Origin: Antedon mediterranea
Taxonomy: Eukaryota; Echinodermata; Crinoidea; Comatulida; Antedonidae
Length of the DNA: 60,000 bases
NCBI RefSeq assembly: GCF_964355755.1
Contig: NC_092674.1
Coordinates: forward strand, 1,619,001-1,679,000
Direction of reading: 5' to 3'
Of this stretch, positions 10,761 through 22,532 are shown piece by piece. Made by a program: the position numbers and the translations under genes. The notes beneath the pieces are model-generated. The model ran no database searches and had not been told where the DNA came from. It saw only the letters and a list, made by a program, of their open reading frames with translations. Each line of letters opens with the position of its first letter. Positions within the stretch are counted from its first letter, which is position 1.

Positions 10761-11879
10761 GTTCTCATGTTCTCTCAATATGATTAGGCCTAAGGTTAAT
10801 AAAGATTTACAAGTTAATGAAACATGTTTGTGTTTTCACTTCCTGTCATCATTTTTGTCAGACTATTATATATATATATATATTTCAACGGAGAAAAACA
10901 TTCATTAACTCATTAATCAGGGGAAACAACATTACGTTTAATTGTTAAACAACTTAATCAAAATTAAGCTGTCGCTGCAAAAGACTTAAAATGAATCCTC
11001 TCTAAAACGCACACTGCTGGAATTAAGAATTTAACTTATTTAATAAATGTTTATATATTTTTCTTTTTTATTTTAACCTTGATTTTAATTTGTATTACAA
11101 TACTTGTCTAGTCTAGTGGTGAATTGGGCATTACACCAGAAGGCTAGCTATACTCTTTCTTTCAAATTGATTTTTTAATGAAACAAGTACTTTGAACAAA
11201 TTCATGCGTGAGCACATAGGCATCATTTTCTCTCTATTTGCATTCAAATAAATTACAGTTATTCGTTTAGTGAACAAATAAATTCAAGAATCAACATTAA
11301 AATAACGTCAAATGATATGAGTTATGAGGTTCCATTTTTCATGAATTTTACGCGCGAGAGTACCCATTTCCGGCCATCTAGCTAGGGGTGTCATGGGAGT
11401 AAATTAGCTTCGTCACAGGCCCCACCATGGTTCCAATACTTCTTATCATTTTATCAGAACTAAACTTACCCACCCACCCACAATGATCATCTCAGGCATT
11501 ACAAATTTCTTAGTAGGCCTTCTAGCTGTTATATGGCCACCGAATAACAAAGTTTAATAAATAATAGACTATTTAATTAATTTTCAGTGGATTATTTGTT
11601 GGGTACTTGGGGGTATAGGCCTACTATAAAACAAAAAAACACCTCTGACGTATTTAGCTTTGCTTTTTGCTTCTCAGTTTGAAATGAACATGTCATAGGG
11701 GAAAACTTTACCTTTGCTCCCCCCCCCCCACATCTCCCTATTTCAAAATCCTGGATCCGCCCCTGATTTTGGTGCCGAATACTCGTCAGATCCTGACAAC
11801 CAAACCAAGGCTCACGTGTAATAACGCAGTGCTATCTACTTCAATATATCATTAATATAGAGGGCGACATAACAAAAAA

Positions 11880-12005
11880 TTTGTTTTCGGTAATTAGATT
11901 TGTTTTAGTTTGTTTTCGGTTTGTTTTCGGTTGTTTAGGGTTGTTTCCGGTTGTTTTCGGTTATTTTCGGTTGTTTTCGGTTGTTTTCGGTTGTTTTCGG
12001 TAATT
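11880..12005 (+). repeat. minisatellite, unit TTGTTTTCGG (~10 bp)
   Basis: About ten copies of a ~10-bp unit reading TTGTTTTCGG with small variants. The array is flanked on both sides by the word GGTAATTAGA (about 11889 and 11999). No coding relevance is seen. Confidence 0.85.
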
Positions 12006-13199
12006 AGACTGACCCGCTGGCACTATTTAACTTACCGCATACCGGTGGACAAATTTTAATGTGTTAATTTTTTTAAACTAGTCTTTTATACATGTCTTTT
12101 TTTTTATCAAATTTTGTAAAATACTACTTTTCAGCCTTTTGGCTGCCGTTGTATTTTTTATGTCTTTTTATGAATAAATATACCTGAATAATATTTACTA
12201 CTGTACTACCCGCAACCTGCAGCATGTGAGTAGCAAACCAGGCTAGAGGAGGCCTGGTGGTAGGTAGTTTTGCTAGCCTACTAGGCCTACTTACGCGGTC
12301 TTAATAATAAGTCTATACTAATTAAATTAATAAAAATATATATTATAATATAATATATTGATTGAAGACTACAAGAAAAAAAAGAGATGTAATTCATGAA
12401 TACTTTACTCCTATCCCTAAAAAAGAGCCGACCGAGTTAGAGACTAAGCTCAGTTAGTAAATACAAAATTCACCAACCTATCGTGCAAAACGTGTGGACG
12501 CATGGATCTCAGCTCAGGCTCAGCTGTCAATGCGCCTGGCTGTACACTTTTCAACAATGTGGTACACTCTCTCTGACGTCAGATGTACTACTGTCAATCA
12601 TTACGTCATCGCCATCAGACGCATGTAATCGCCGTGTGCACGCGCGCACGGAAAAGGCTCACATTCGCGGCCGCTTTTGGGCTCTCGATCTGTCTCTTTG
12701 TACGCGCCTATGCTGACACTTTCATTAGACGTTTATATAATATATATAATACATACGGATAGTGTATTTAATCAATTGGAATTAAAAGTATAAGTCGGGG
12801 CTCACTCACTCTAGTATAGGCCAACACAGTAAGCGGCAGTTTGGTCATGCCTCCTCCTATCAAGAAAAGTACATATATATAGAGGGCGCTAAGTGAATTT
12901 ACAGCATTGAGCGTTTTTTCAACTGAGTAAAAAAAACAGTGCATTTTATGGATAATTTCTTTGCTCCTGAATGTCATTCAGGCAACATTCATGTTACGTG
13001 TCGTGAAATACTGTAGATGCATTGATACAACCGACAGACGTACGTGTTTTAGTTTGTATTATGAAATTATTGCTACAAAATTCTCAATATCCTAAGTTCG
13101 TGACTTGCCGACTTCCTATATCGTGCGCGTAATTTAATAATCGAAATCAATGAAGCGTGACTTAAGCATGAGAGGTAATGAAGAGACTAAGTTCACCTT

Positions 13200-13249
13200 G
13201 ACCGTTCTGTGTCAGTCAACCTTCAGTCGCACGTGACAACACGCACGGG
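13200..13249 (+). other. possible non-coding first exon of the TMEM45-like gene
   Basis: A CpG-containing stretch ends CACGGG|GTAAGTA at 13249/13250, a strong donor. The next good acceptor is TTCTATTCTTCCAG at 14543-14556, and the leader from 14557 to the ATG at 14667 contains no upstream ATG. This makes a 5' untranslated exon plausible. The transcription start was not located. Confidence 0.35.
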
Positions 13250-14666
13250 GTAAGTATACTATACAATATGTCAATATCATCGGTTATTTCAAATGAAATT
13301 ATTTAGCTTGGCAGTGTCTGAAATATTGAAATGATTGGATATATTATAACATTCATTCAGTCCACGTAATAATTTGATTACTGTATGCAGCGGATATTGT
13401 CTGCCTTGTCACCTCTGGCTACATCGCGTGTATGTATATGGATCGTTGCTTAGGAATATGCTTGAAAAAAATGGAACGGGACGGATTATTGTTTGATGTG
13501 TATTATAGAATACTTAGGCCTCTATGATCGATCCGGCATCTATAATAGAAATGATACTATTTTTGCGATATATGTTCGGGTGTACTAGAGAGTATAATAC
13601 AGTTTTTAATAAGTTTTAGCACCCATGGACGGGCCCGGACCAATATTAACAAAGACATCCACATTACACTTCCTCTCTCTTATAGGCCCAAGTGTTCCCA
13701 TATGTTACAACTAGTAATTTATGTACAACACCTACAGTTCTTCCAAATTATGTGTATTCGCATAGGCCTCCGGATTGTACTAGACTAGTTTTATTGTTAG
13801 AATATTAATACCAAGGTTCAGAGGGGATAAACAAAAAAACACGACTCTTGGATCATGGTAAATATATTCAAGACTGAGTGAGACATATGATAGGCCTCCA
13901 CAGCGAGTCATCTTCATATTTTTAATTGACGCGCGCCGGCGCATTGAATTCATTTGTGCACCTCCCAGGGCGGAGAGAAGAGGACGACGTCATTTCAACC
14001 TGAAATTAGACAATTACTGTAATTGATTCATAGTGGTAGGGCGTGGGCGAATTGATTGAATATAGGCCTATTCAATCATTAAGAAAATGTGTTTAACAAT
14101 TACCATATTGTTTTTCTAGAGCACGAGTGTCATATGATTGTCCCTTAAAAGTTAAACGCACTATAAAACTTAATACTTTTTGGCGCTAACATTTTGTAAT
14201 CCGGCGTCACGCTTCGTGAGTGATTTAAATATTTTCATCTATAAAAAATAATAATAAAAGGGTTGACCAAAAATTAAAGCAAACACATCCTACTAAGTTT
14301 GTGTAAAAAAGTATTTAAAATTAGGACTGTAAATATGCTATGCATTTCACCATATCTGTTTCCTTCCTTATTGTTAGGGCTGGCATATTGTATACAGTTA
14401 AGTAATTTATGTAAAGACATTCCGTACAACAAGAGCGACAAACAATTACGTTTCTTGTGGGTTAGCCACCCACTAGAAAGAAGCTGTTACAAAAATGTAA
14501 TTGTGCATTTGAATAATGTTATCAGTACAGTAATACAAATTGTTCTATTCTTCCAGATTGCCTACCCGTATATTTATTGAGGAGCAACGGGTACCTGCTT
14601 AAGTATTAACTTGAGTTACCAGCTAAGTGTCAAAGACCTTTATTTGGTATACGGTGTCAGAGTTCG

Positions 14667-15608
14667 ATGGCATCCGGCGACCATCATCAAACTGCGAATT
14701 ACATTACACTAGGGTTGCTTTTAGATACGCTGGCACTAACATGGATTATCGGCTACACTAATCATAAATTTGAGAATATTGTTGCCAGTTTGAAAAGGCA
14801 ACAAGCACACTTGACTATCATCCATGCGCCTAGTCATCAGACATCGATATGGCCGCGGGTGGAAGGAATATTCTGCCTCGCTGCTTTAATATGCCTATCT
14901 ATCAAAGAATTCTCGTTCCCATCGTATAAAATAGAAATAACCGCGCACAAAACGTCAAAAGACGCTTCACCAATCAATAACGGCGTAGATGATGACGAAG
15001 ATTGGTGTACGCGCGGATTATTCATGACGTCATTTTTATACGGACTTGCGAGATTGTACCAGGGAAGTGCCGCCAATTCTGGCGTAGTGATGTCTTGGTT
15101 TGTGCGATCATGTCTGCTCGCAACGTTTCTAAATGAACTGTACCTGTTCAGAAAGTTTTTATTTTATACAAACGACAGGATAGAAGTACGAATGCATAAT
15201 GTTTTAGTGATAATTATCGTACTTAGTGCCGCAGCTATACTAATGGACATGTTAAAAGATATCTCAGTTACATTTGCTACATTCAGGATTGTAGGAAAAC
15301 TACCATGGCTAAGATGTATTTTACTGCTATTACAAGGTAATTGGATGGTACAAATTGGATGTACGTTTTACGTTGACATTCTAAACAACGGGTCGTTGTT
15401 TGACCTTATTTTCTCTCTCATTTGTCAGACGAGTTTTGCGGCCTTTTTGATATGTCTTATGTATTTTACCGGTAAAGCATTAGTCTTTGATTCCCCAAAT
15501 ACGAAAGATATACAAAAAGATTTACCAAGTGATGAATGTACTGAAGCATGTATTGATTGTTTGACTGCTGTGTTTTCAAATGCTGGACCGTATTCGTATC
15601 ACTATTGA
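14667..15608 (+). CDS. TMEM45-like (DUF716) seven-span membrane protein
   Basis: A single uninterrupted ORF of 313 residues. Seven hydrophobic segments are visible, at about residues 12-31, 65-82, 115-131, 140-167, 176-197, 213-236 and 243-268. The segment LLLLQGNWMVQIG (219-231) corresponds to the LLQGTWFWQIG-type signature of the TMEM45/DUF716 family as I recall it, and the order of helices and loops fits. Family members are multispan membrane proteins of poorly known function. The ATG at 14667 is preceded by an upstream-ATG-free leader and a good acceptor at 14556, so the start is reasonable. The tail (residues 279-313) is polar with three cysteines (C291, C295, C298). The coding part is intronless, so it could be a retrogene copy or a naturally intronless member. 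The sequence is divergent and the family call rests mainly on the sixth helix and topology. Confidence 0.65.
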   Translation: MASGDHHQTANYITLGLLLDTLALTWIIGYTNHKFENIVASLKRQQAHLTIIHAPSHQTSIWPRVEGIFCLAALICLSIKEFSFPSYKIEITAHKTSKDASPINNGVDDDEDWCTRGLFMTSFLYGLARLYQGSAANSGVVMSWFVRSCLLATFLNELYLFRKFLFYTNDRIEVRMHNVLVIIIVLSAAAILMDMLKDISVTFATFRIVGKLPWLRCILLLLQGNWMVQIGCTFYVDILNNGSLFDLIFSLICQTSFAAFLICLMYFTGKALVFDSPNTKDIQKDLPSDECTEACIDCLTAVFSNAGPYSYHY

Positions 15609-16875
15609 CCGCACTGTGTCACGTGTTGCTGCAGTACATAACATTCTGCTGCAGTACAGATCAGCCACAGTTGCTTATTATTATATACAATCAATTTCAA
15701 CCTTTTAAAACAAATATTTACGTACGTGTGCTAAGAATATACCATCTACGGACGGTACAGTGCTACACAATGCGTCACTGCTTATAGCAGACTCACGAAG
15801 AGAAGTTGCGTTACCCGCGCGTGCACGCACCATCTTACGTCACCATAATAGGCATACGCGACGTATTAGTGGCCACAGAGAGCTTCCTCAATGTTTATGA
15901 TTATTTATTCTGCTATGTGATGGCTAAAATCGTTAAATTTTTCTTTTCGTCACAAATATAATATTTTAATAACTTATGTGCTGCAATATTTAAAGATGTA
16001 TTTTCCCTTTGACTATATTACAAAAAAATAAAAAATAACACATTTCGAAAAAAAGTGGGTCATTTTGATCTATCATAATAGTTATTAACTATTACCAAAA
16101 ATTATTTGAAAAAAAAAAACATTTAACTGAAATACAGACGTTTTTTGTTAAAAAAATAACTTTGTCTTCCAGTCAAAGTTTTCGATCAAAACATATCCCA
16201 TAATGAAACGCGCTTGTTTGGCTACTCTGTATATGCATCATAAAACTTCCTCACGATCTGTGTGAAAATACCTTCTCAACAGTGACGAGTTGTAAACAAT
16301 CCTAAATGCGTACTCGTGGATTGACATCTTTGTTTACTTTCGCTCGCGACGATTTTCCAGACGAAATGTAATCAAACTAATTTACCTGTTAATTATGTAA
16401 AATTGTTGCTTTTGGCTCGAATTTTCGACTTAAAGTGAATAACTTTAATATTATTTTGATATGGCCAATTTATATTTAGAATATTTTGACCTTCATTTTT
16501 TGTGTTTCAAGGGACAATACATCTTTAAAAATAATTTTCTCAACATAGCATTACTATGTATTTAAGATTAGGTCAAAGTGAATCACTGCTGGAAGGAACA
16601 AACCGAATTAACCTCATCAATGAAACAAAATACACTTTCTAATATTTTTTTCTCAAAACATGAAGTCGTTATGATACGAAAATTCTCATTATGGTAATTT
16701 GTGACGTTATACACGTGGTAATTTAAGCGAAATTATCGTTTGCAAAACGTCGTTTGTGAAGAGCACATCTCCAATTAATTTCAACTTTTATTATCGTTTT
16801 GTGGTCGTTTAAAGTTAGCTAGCTCACTCTAATTATAATCGATCGCTTAAAATATGTTGTTGAATTCATAAATGA
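15609..16875. other. 3' flank of the TMEM45-like gene, no further gene
   Basis: It begins as the likely 3' untranslated region. A-rich AATAAA-like runs near 16020-16035 could serve for polyadenylation. The rest is A+T-rich with short ORFs only. Confidence 0.4.
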
Positions 16876-16881
16876 TTCTAA

Positions 16882-17051
16882 AGCTCTCTGCCTACACTAT
16901 CAAACTAGTTTGACAAAAAAAGTGTGATGTGTCCAAGTTAGTGATATGCTTAAATATGGCAGTGATGTGATGTGACATCACCATGTCCATATGGGCACAT
17001 CATATTCTTTTGTCACATAAAGTTTGATAGTGTTGTAGAAAGAGCTTTAAC
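16882..17051. mobile_element. MITE family A, copy 1 (palindromic)
   Basis: About 170 bp with ends AGCTCTCTGCCTACACTATC and the complementary GATAGTGTTGTAGAAAGAGCT. The interior has the family words CAAACTAGTTTGACAAAA, GATGTG and CATGTCCATATGGGCACATCA. The flanks are A/T-rich but not a perfect TTAA. It has no coding capacity. Confidence 0.85.
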
Positions 17052-17378
17052 AAAATGTTCTCAATAGACGTGTTGGTAAAATATAGAACATCCCTACATT
17101 GTTATAAAGAATATTCATATTAAGGGTTTAAATTATAAATAATAAATGCATTGCTTGGGCTACCTTATTTTGGGAGTTGGACAGTATTTTAATTTCAATT
17201 GTATTTTTCATTGTAATATAACGAACAAACATAATACAATCATTGCAACACGAAAGCGTTGGGATATTGCGTGGTGTACCATTGTCAATTTAATGTATTC
17301 AAGATCCAATCAATAACACATTAATATCATGAGTTTCTTGAGTATTGGCAGCAGACGAGTTATGTTACGAATTATTCA

Positions 17379-17620
17379 CCTGTGTGTGGGGAAAGGGGTG
17401 GAAAATATCAGGGGCCAAAACGGAGGATGAACCTAGTTGAAGACGAAGCGCTGAGTCTGATAGGGGAAAGGGAAGATGTCAGGTGCAAAAAAGGAGGTAA
17501 TGATGCACCTGGTTGAAGACGAAGAGCTGAGTCTGATAGGGGAAAAGGGGAGGAAGATGGCAGGTGCCAAAAAGGAGGTAATGCACCTGATTGAAGACGA
17601 AGAGCTGAGTCGCCGCGCGC
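17379..17620 (+). repeat. three ~75-80 bp tandem repeats
   Basis: Three units share GTTGAAGACGAAGAGCTGAG, TCTGATAGGGGAAA and GGTGCAAAAAAGGAGG-type words, G+A-rich on the + strand. The reverse strand is open for 86 codons across them (17433-17693) only because the unit lacks stops there, so this is not called as a gene. Confidence 0.8.
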
Positions 17621-17673
17621 GTGTTTGAATCTTTGAAGATGTTATCCCGATAGATTTTCGATTCGGTCCACTA

Positions 17674-17886
17674 CTACAGCACCAATTTAGCACTAATAAA
17701 ACAAGATCCGTAAGTAATTATCATAATGGAAAACGGCAACGTTAGCATTTCCACTAAATACTGTAGATTAGTGCTGAGAAGAACAAAAACAATGACGCCG
17801 CAAGCAAAAGCCATAAAAACACCGTTGAGATTCCATAAAATGTAACTCAGTTCATCAACCTTGCGAGTATTTGGCTCGATCGTCAT
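17674..17886 (-). CDS. short ORF with two hydrophobic segments, unrecognised
   Basis: 70 residues from ATG (17886-17884) to a stop at 17674. Two likely membrane spans lie at about residues 21-40 and 47-66, separated by a short loop containing a glutamate. No family was recognised. It could be a tiny membrane protein, the first exon of a longer gene with an unseen donor, or chance. CpG-containing sequence around 17,900-18,150, just upstream on this strand, would suit a promoter. No splice donor with good consensus was found inside. Confidence 0.25.
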   Translation of the reverse strand: MTIEPNTRKVDELSYILWNLNGVFMAFACGVIVFVLLSTNLQYLVEMLTLPFSIMIITYGSCFISAKLVL

Positions 17887-17899
17887 TTTTACTTTTACC

Positions 17900-19160
17900 C
17901 GAGCGAATTATACGTATAGGTCGGTATACGTTCTTTATTTGAGCCCGTTGCGGTAAGGAGAAACACTCGTGAAACTGTATTATTGGTGTTTAATGTAGTT
18001 AATAGAAATAACGTATAACCCGTAGTTTTCTCTAGCCATCGGACCGAATCCGAGCTCTGAAATTAACGCACGTTCAGTTTCCCGAAATTGTATCAAGCCA
18101 TCGGATCGATCCCAGTGTGAACGTAACGTATCCCAGATTTAGCCAAGAGCGATGCATTGGTGATTTTCAACGCATTTGGACTGGTATTAGTGTGATGTAG
18201 ACCAACAATATAAAACGTTCTCGGTACATAAAAACAAGGAATTTCTATAACTTAAATTCACAGCATTTTTTATTTTAAGCGGTTATAATGTCAATCAATA
18301 TTTCAATTTAATAATACAGTATTTTCATTAGCCTTCCAAGTTCCAGTCACGCCTTAGTGTTTATCCAGTTAGGCCGGCCACACACAAAATGGATGTGTAC
18401 CACATGACGTTAAGATTTCCCCTCCCACCCATAAACCAAATACCGATCTTAATTTTAAAGTATTACTTAAACTTATACTTAAAATTATATTAGGTCATAT
18501 TTTGCAGCACCACCAATTATTTGTACAAGTCACATTACAATTAATATTTGTATATTGATACATAGTTAGGCATACATCATAAATATTCATAAATACTCAT
18601 GAATATTATATTTATCACAACTGGGGGATATGCACGTAGGCCTACTCATCTATATCATTAGGCTACTAACCATTAACCTAAAAATTTGCCTTGTTATCAC
18701 TTCCCATATCATTATTACTGTATCATGATTACAACGCACATTATATACTTGTTTTGTACAATGATTATATAGAATACGATCCGAATAATGGGTATTAATG
18801 CCATATCAAATCGTGAATAAATCAAAAATCATAATAATATTGAACCACTTACATAATTAATTATACGGACCTTTTTCAAAATTACAGTAAAATAGGTTTC
18901 ACGTTTAATAAACCAGTTTACTTTTCTTATTATGCGTCAACTCGTAACGCGACGATATGGAGAATTCTGCATCCATGATTAGTAATGCAATAGGCTGCGT
19001 TTAGCGTTGTTAAGATAACATAATTGCATTTTTTGAAACGCGTTTAATACCCATTGTAGTATGCGTTTAAATGTTGACGCACCGGCATTTAGTGTAATTT
19101 AGTGTACTTAATTACTTTTTTTATAATAAACTAAAGCATGAATGCCGCTGCGTTATTAAC
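17900..19160. other. intergenic, no gene recognised
   Basis: CpG-containing sequence to about 18,180, where CATCGGA-(C/T)CGA is found twice (about 18040 and 18103). After that the sequence is A+T-rich with nothing recognisable. Confidence 0.4.
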
Positions 19161-19166
19161 TCTTAA

Positions 19167-19430
19167 CCTTGGTTAACACTAGAGACGCAACTTAAGAACG
19201 TAGATTCAACGCAAGAACGTAGACGCAACACAATCGTGTTGACCAATGATAAGCAACAGTTCAAATAATCATCGTGATTGGTCAAATCACTTACGCTGCG
19301 TTGTTACGTCCTCGCGTCTCTAGTGGGAACCAAGCTTTACGCTGCGTTGTTACGTCCTCGCGTCTCTAGTGGGAACCAAGCTTTACGCTGCGTTGTTACG
19401 TCCTCGCGTCTCTAGTGGGAACCAAGCTTT
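19167..19430. mobile_element. MITE family B, copy 1, with tripled 46-bp right end
   Basis: The left end CCTTGGTTAACACTAGAGAC and the right end GTCTCTAGTGGGAACCAAGC are inverted repeats; the interior contains CGCAACACAATCGTGTTGACC. The right end, 46 bp with the words TACGCTGCGTTG and TCCTCGCGTCTC, occurs three times in tandem (19291-19430). The copies end at 19338, 19384 and 19430, and they are essentially identical. Confidence 0.8.
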
Positions 19431-19709
19431 ATGGTGTTGATACAAACTGGCTAAATTTTCATTGCTATTGTATATTGTAAGAACCATCATTTGTCAACTT
19501 ACAAATCCTAATAATATAATTTATGGTCGATATCTATCTGAGTGGGTTTGAACACTATCTTGCTCCAAGCTAATTAGAAGTATAATAACCAATTATCAAT
19601 TCAATCTATGACTAAGGCTGAGAATAAGCATCTGCTTAAACAAACATATGTGGACTTCAATAACAGATTGTAATGTCTATAAGATTAGACAGCAGTAACA
19701 CCCCCACCC

Positions 19710-19827
19710 CCACAAAAAAGAGTCTGATGTGCCCAAATATGGTAGTAATATGACATCATCATATCCATATATGGGCACATCACATTTTTTTTGTCACATG
19801 TTTGATAGTGTATACACAGAGCTTAAG
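19710..19827. mobile_element. MITE family A, copy 2 (left end degraded)
   Basis: Contains GATGTGCCCAAATATGGTAG, GACATCATCAT, CATATATGGGCACATCAC and the right end GTTTGATAGTGTATACACAG followed by AGCTTAA. The left terminal repeat is reduced to ACAAAAAAG preceded by a C-rich stretch. Confidence 0.8.
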
Positions 19828-19989
19828 TAATTCGACTTCAATAATTTAAACAAATAAATTATGAAACTATGAATAAATGAAAAAGAACAAAAACAGCTAT
19901 AGCAGCACCTAATATGGCACCAATGAGCGCCCTCTCTTGGCTGGAAGACACTGATCATCTTGCTGTATAAGGGATAATCATAATTATTA

Positions 19990-20740
19990 ATCAAACTATA
20001 AATGAAACATAATACTAATTTATGAACAACACCAACTTAATCAAATAACAAATTTGGGACGTGATGAAATAACAAATCAATGAATTAATGTAATACTGTG
20101 TTTTTTTTTCATTTTCTATACTATATCTTAGACATTCTCCACAACCTGTTCTACCCATCACATAAATCTTAATTTTCATTCTCTTTTTTAACAATTGTCA
20201 TGTCTGTTTTGTCTATAAATTAGTTTCACAATAAATATCATGTTTGTGTATAAATATAAATAAAATTGAACTGAATTTGAATTTCAATTATCTATAAAAG
20301 TTACCAATACAGGCCTAAAAATTTACAATTTAAATGTTTTCATTTCACTTTTGTCTTTTTCTAAACAATCAACATTGCAACAAACTTAAGAATGTTCAAA
20401 ACTTTTTTTTTTGTCAAATATTAAAATATTCTTCGGAATCAATGACATTATCATCATACTACAAAAACTTAAACCACAAAATACACTGTAAACTTTGACC
20501 TTTCATATTACCCGCTTTTAGTCTCAAATTGTTATTGCATCAACAACTTTCTTATATAAACAGACGCAATATTAATGCTGCTAAAGTTATAATAAACGTA
20601 TATACACTAATACTTAGCAAATCAACTGGTTAAAACTATATCTCTATTCTATTAATAATATATAATGTACAAGTCTATACAGTGGATATATTCACATTAC
20701 AGAGTATTTATCCTTAATCTTGCCTTTCTATACAATATAT
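19990..20740. other. intergenic, possible retroposon tail
   Basis: A+T-rich. A stretch ending AATAAAATTGAACTGAATTT (about 20,260-20,285) looks like the tail of an old LINE or SINE. No coding sequence is seen. Confidence 0.35.
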
Positions 20741-20745
20741 ACATT

Positions 20746-21168
20746 GTTTAAACCTGGTAATACAAGTTTAAACCTGGTAATACAAGTTTAAACCCAGTAA
20801 TACAGCTTTAAACCCAGTAATACAGCTTTAAACCCAGTAATACAAGTTTAAACCAAGTAATACAAGTTTAATCCAAGTAATACAAGTTTAAACCAGTAAT
20901 ACAAGTTTAAACCAAGTAATACAAGTTTAAACCAAGTAATACAAGTTTAAACCAAGTAATACAAGTTTAAACTCGGTAATACAAGTTTAAAACTGGTAAT
21001 AGAATTTTAAACCTGTTAAAAGTTTTAACTGATTTAACTTAGTACCATACAAGTTTAAACCCAGTAATACAAGCTTAAACCCGGTATACACATGTTTAAA
21101 CTTGGTTACATAAGTTTAAATCCAATAATACAAGTTTTAACCCGGTAATACATGTTTAAACCCAGTAA
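20746..21168 (+). repeat. 20-bp minisatellite, unit TACAAGTTTAAACCAAGTAA
   Basis: About 21 copies of a 20-bp unit with variants at the AACCAAG/AACCCAG/AACCTGG positions. It lies 1.4-1.8 kb beyond the anosmin-1 stop codon on that gene's 3' side, so it may fall in the 3' untranslated region or just outside it. The repeats are contiguous with no spacers, so this is not a CRISPR-type array. Confidence 0.9.
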
Positions 21169-22532
21169 GCGCCATTAAGGTTATGTCATTATATTGATTT
21201 TGAATGCATAGCAACAAACACAATTTCAGATACGGGCATAATTTGTACAAACAAAATATATACAGTAAAATGGTAAGTCACATGGTTCTATTATGTAATT
21301 CAGAATTACATAATAAATAAACACCCAAACTTATTTTATCAGATGTTAATATGCATGCATTATTTACTGCATATAAGATAATAAACAACAGCAAACAATG
21401 TATGACATAACATTCTGAAAACTAAATAAAAAAACAGTAACAAGCTTAATTGTTGATATACTACAGACCTCTCAGCATTTCACCCACAAAGCAGACTTCA
21501 TGATAAATTATTTGTAATTTAATTTACGGTATATAAAATATTCAAGTATCATTTGTAAAATATACTTTTTTATGTTTTTATTCATAATAATAAAACATTT
21601 ATTTATGGGAATTTATATTGCTTTTAAATTTATATTTCATCCAAAAATATATAAATTCAAATCCATTACAAAGATAATTTGGCATCAATGTTAAAACGTT
21701 TTTCTAAAAATATATTTTGAACACGAAAATTTTACTGTTATTTTATGATATTCTAAATTTTAAAATTTGTGAGTTAAGTTTGGTTGGACATAACACAATG
21801 ATGTAAGCAAAACGCAAGTAATTTGACCAATCACAAGTGATGGCTAATTTGAATGGTTGATTGTCATTGGTCATTCACTTGCGTTGCGCTTACGTTGTGT
21901 TAAAGTGGGAACCAAGCTTTAGTGCACCGAATTATATTAATGCATTTTCTATACTGTAGGTTAATAAACTTCAGAGTAAATTATAGTTCATAATATAAAT
22001 AGGTCAAATACAACCATTATAAGTATATCTATGCATATGGCCTGTGGGTACTGTATATACAATACTTGTACACCTGAACTGAGAGACATTAATGGATGAT
22101 ACAACATTCACGGATAATATTGGTTGTCATGGATATCTCTAACTCAAGATTATTAACATTATGCAAGACCAATAGGAGATTAAAGTGGAGATACATTGGT
22201 AAATACATGTTGTAGGCCTATGTAGTCACATCACAGAACACAAACATTGAATAGACTAGTCAATAAAGAACAGACATATTTTATATAAAAGAAGTTTTAT
22301 ATCTTCATCATGCCTGTATTACCATGTATTATGATTACTACTTCTATTTGTAGGAACATGCCATGTGTCTATCTGTTTGTCTGTCTGTCTGTCCTGTAAG
22401 TACCTGCTAAAATATCCACTTCACTACATTTGTTCACACACAAAAGATATACAAAAATAAACATAAAATCACATTCACACTTAGAATACTCACATATTAA
22501 ATAAATAATAGATTATAAAACTATAATAAATA
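21169..22532. other. ANOS1: 3' flank or 3' UTR of anosmin-1
   Basis: A+T-rich, holding MITE family B copy 2 (21772-21921) and a short TGTC microsatellite (about 22375-22393). TTTATT words (AATAAA on the - strand) occur near 21575 and 21600, but none could be chosen as the polyadenylation signal. Confidence 0.4.
21772..21921. mobile_element. MITE family B, copy 2
   Basis: About 150-bp imperfect palindrome. The left arm has TTTGGTTGGACATAACACAA, GTAAGC, CGCAAGT and GACCAATCACAA. The right arm has TTGGTCATTCACTTGCG, GCTTACGTTGTGTT and GTGGGAACCAAGCTTTAG. The outer GGGAACCAAGCTTTA end is shared with copy 1. Confidence 0.75.

Larger units (their letters stand above)
9158..13199. other. intergenic region, no gene recognised
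   Basis: A+T-rich with many stops. It holds a degenerate direct repeat (10315-10760), a TA microsatellite (about 10866-10882), a C homopolymer (about 11721-11731) and a 10-bp minisatellite (11880-12005). Segments ending in A-rich tails (10380-10545 and about 12060-12190) may be retroposon 3' ends. The stretch 12480-12720 is richer in CpG, with a NotI-like GCGGCCGC, and could lie near a promoter; no gene was identified there. Confidence 0.5.

Noticed and set aside
12483-12716. 77-codon ORF in CpG-containing DNA
   Set aside because: No domain, no splice context and the length is expected by chance in less A+T-rich sequence.
14299-14580. 93-codon ORF with hydrophobic segments just upstream of the TMEM45-like gene
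   Set aside because: Its sequence resembles a first membrane helix, but it overlaps the best acceptor (14556), is in another frame and has no donor that would join it to 14667. Treated as intronic.
20746-21168. CRISPR-like array of regular 20-bp repeats
   Set aside because: The repeats are contiguous without spacers, and the genome is clearly animal.
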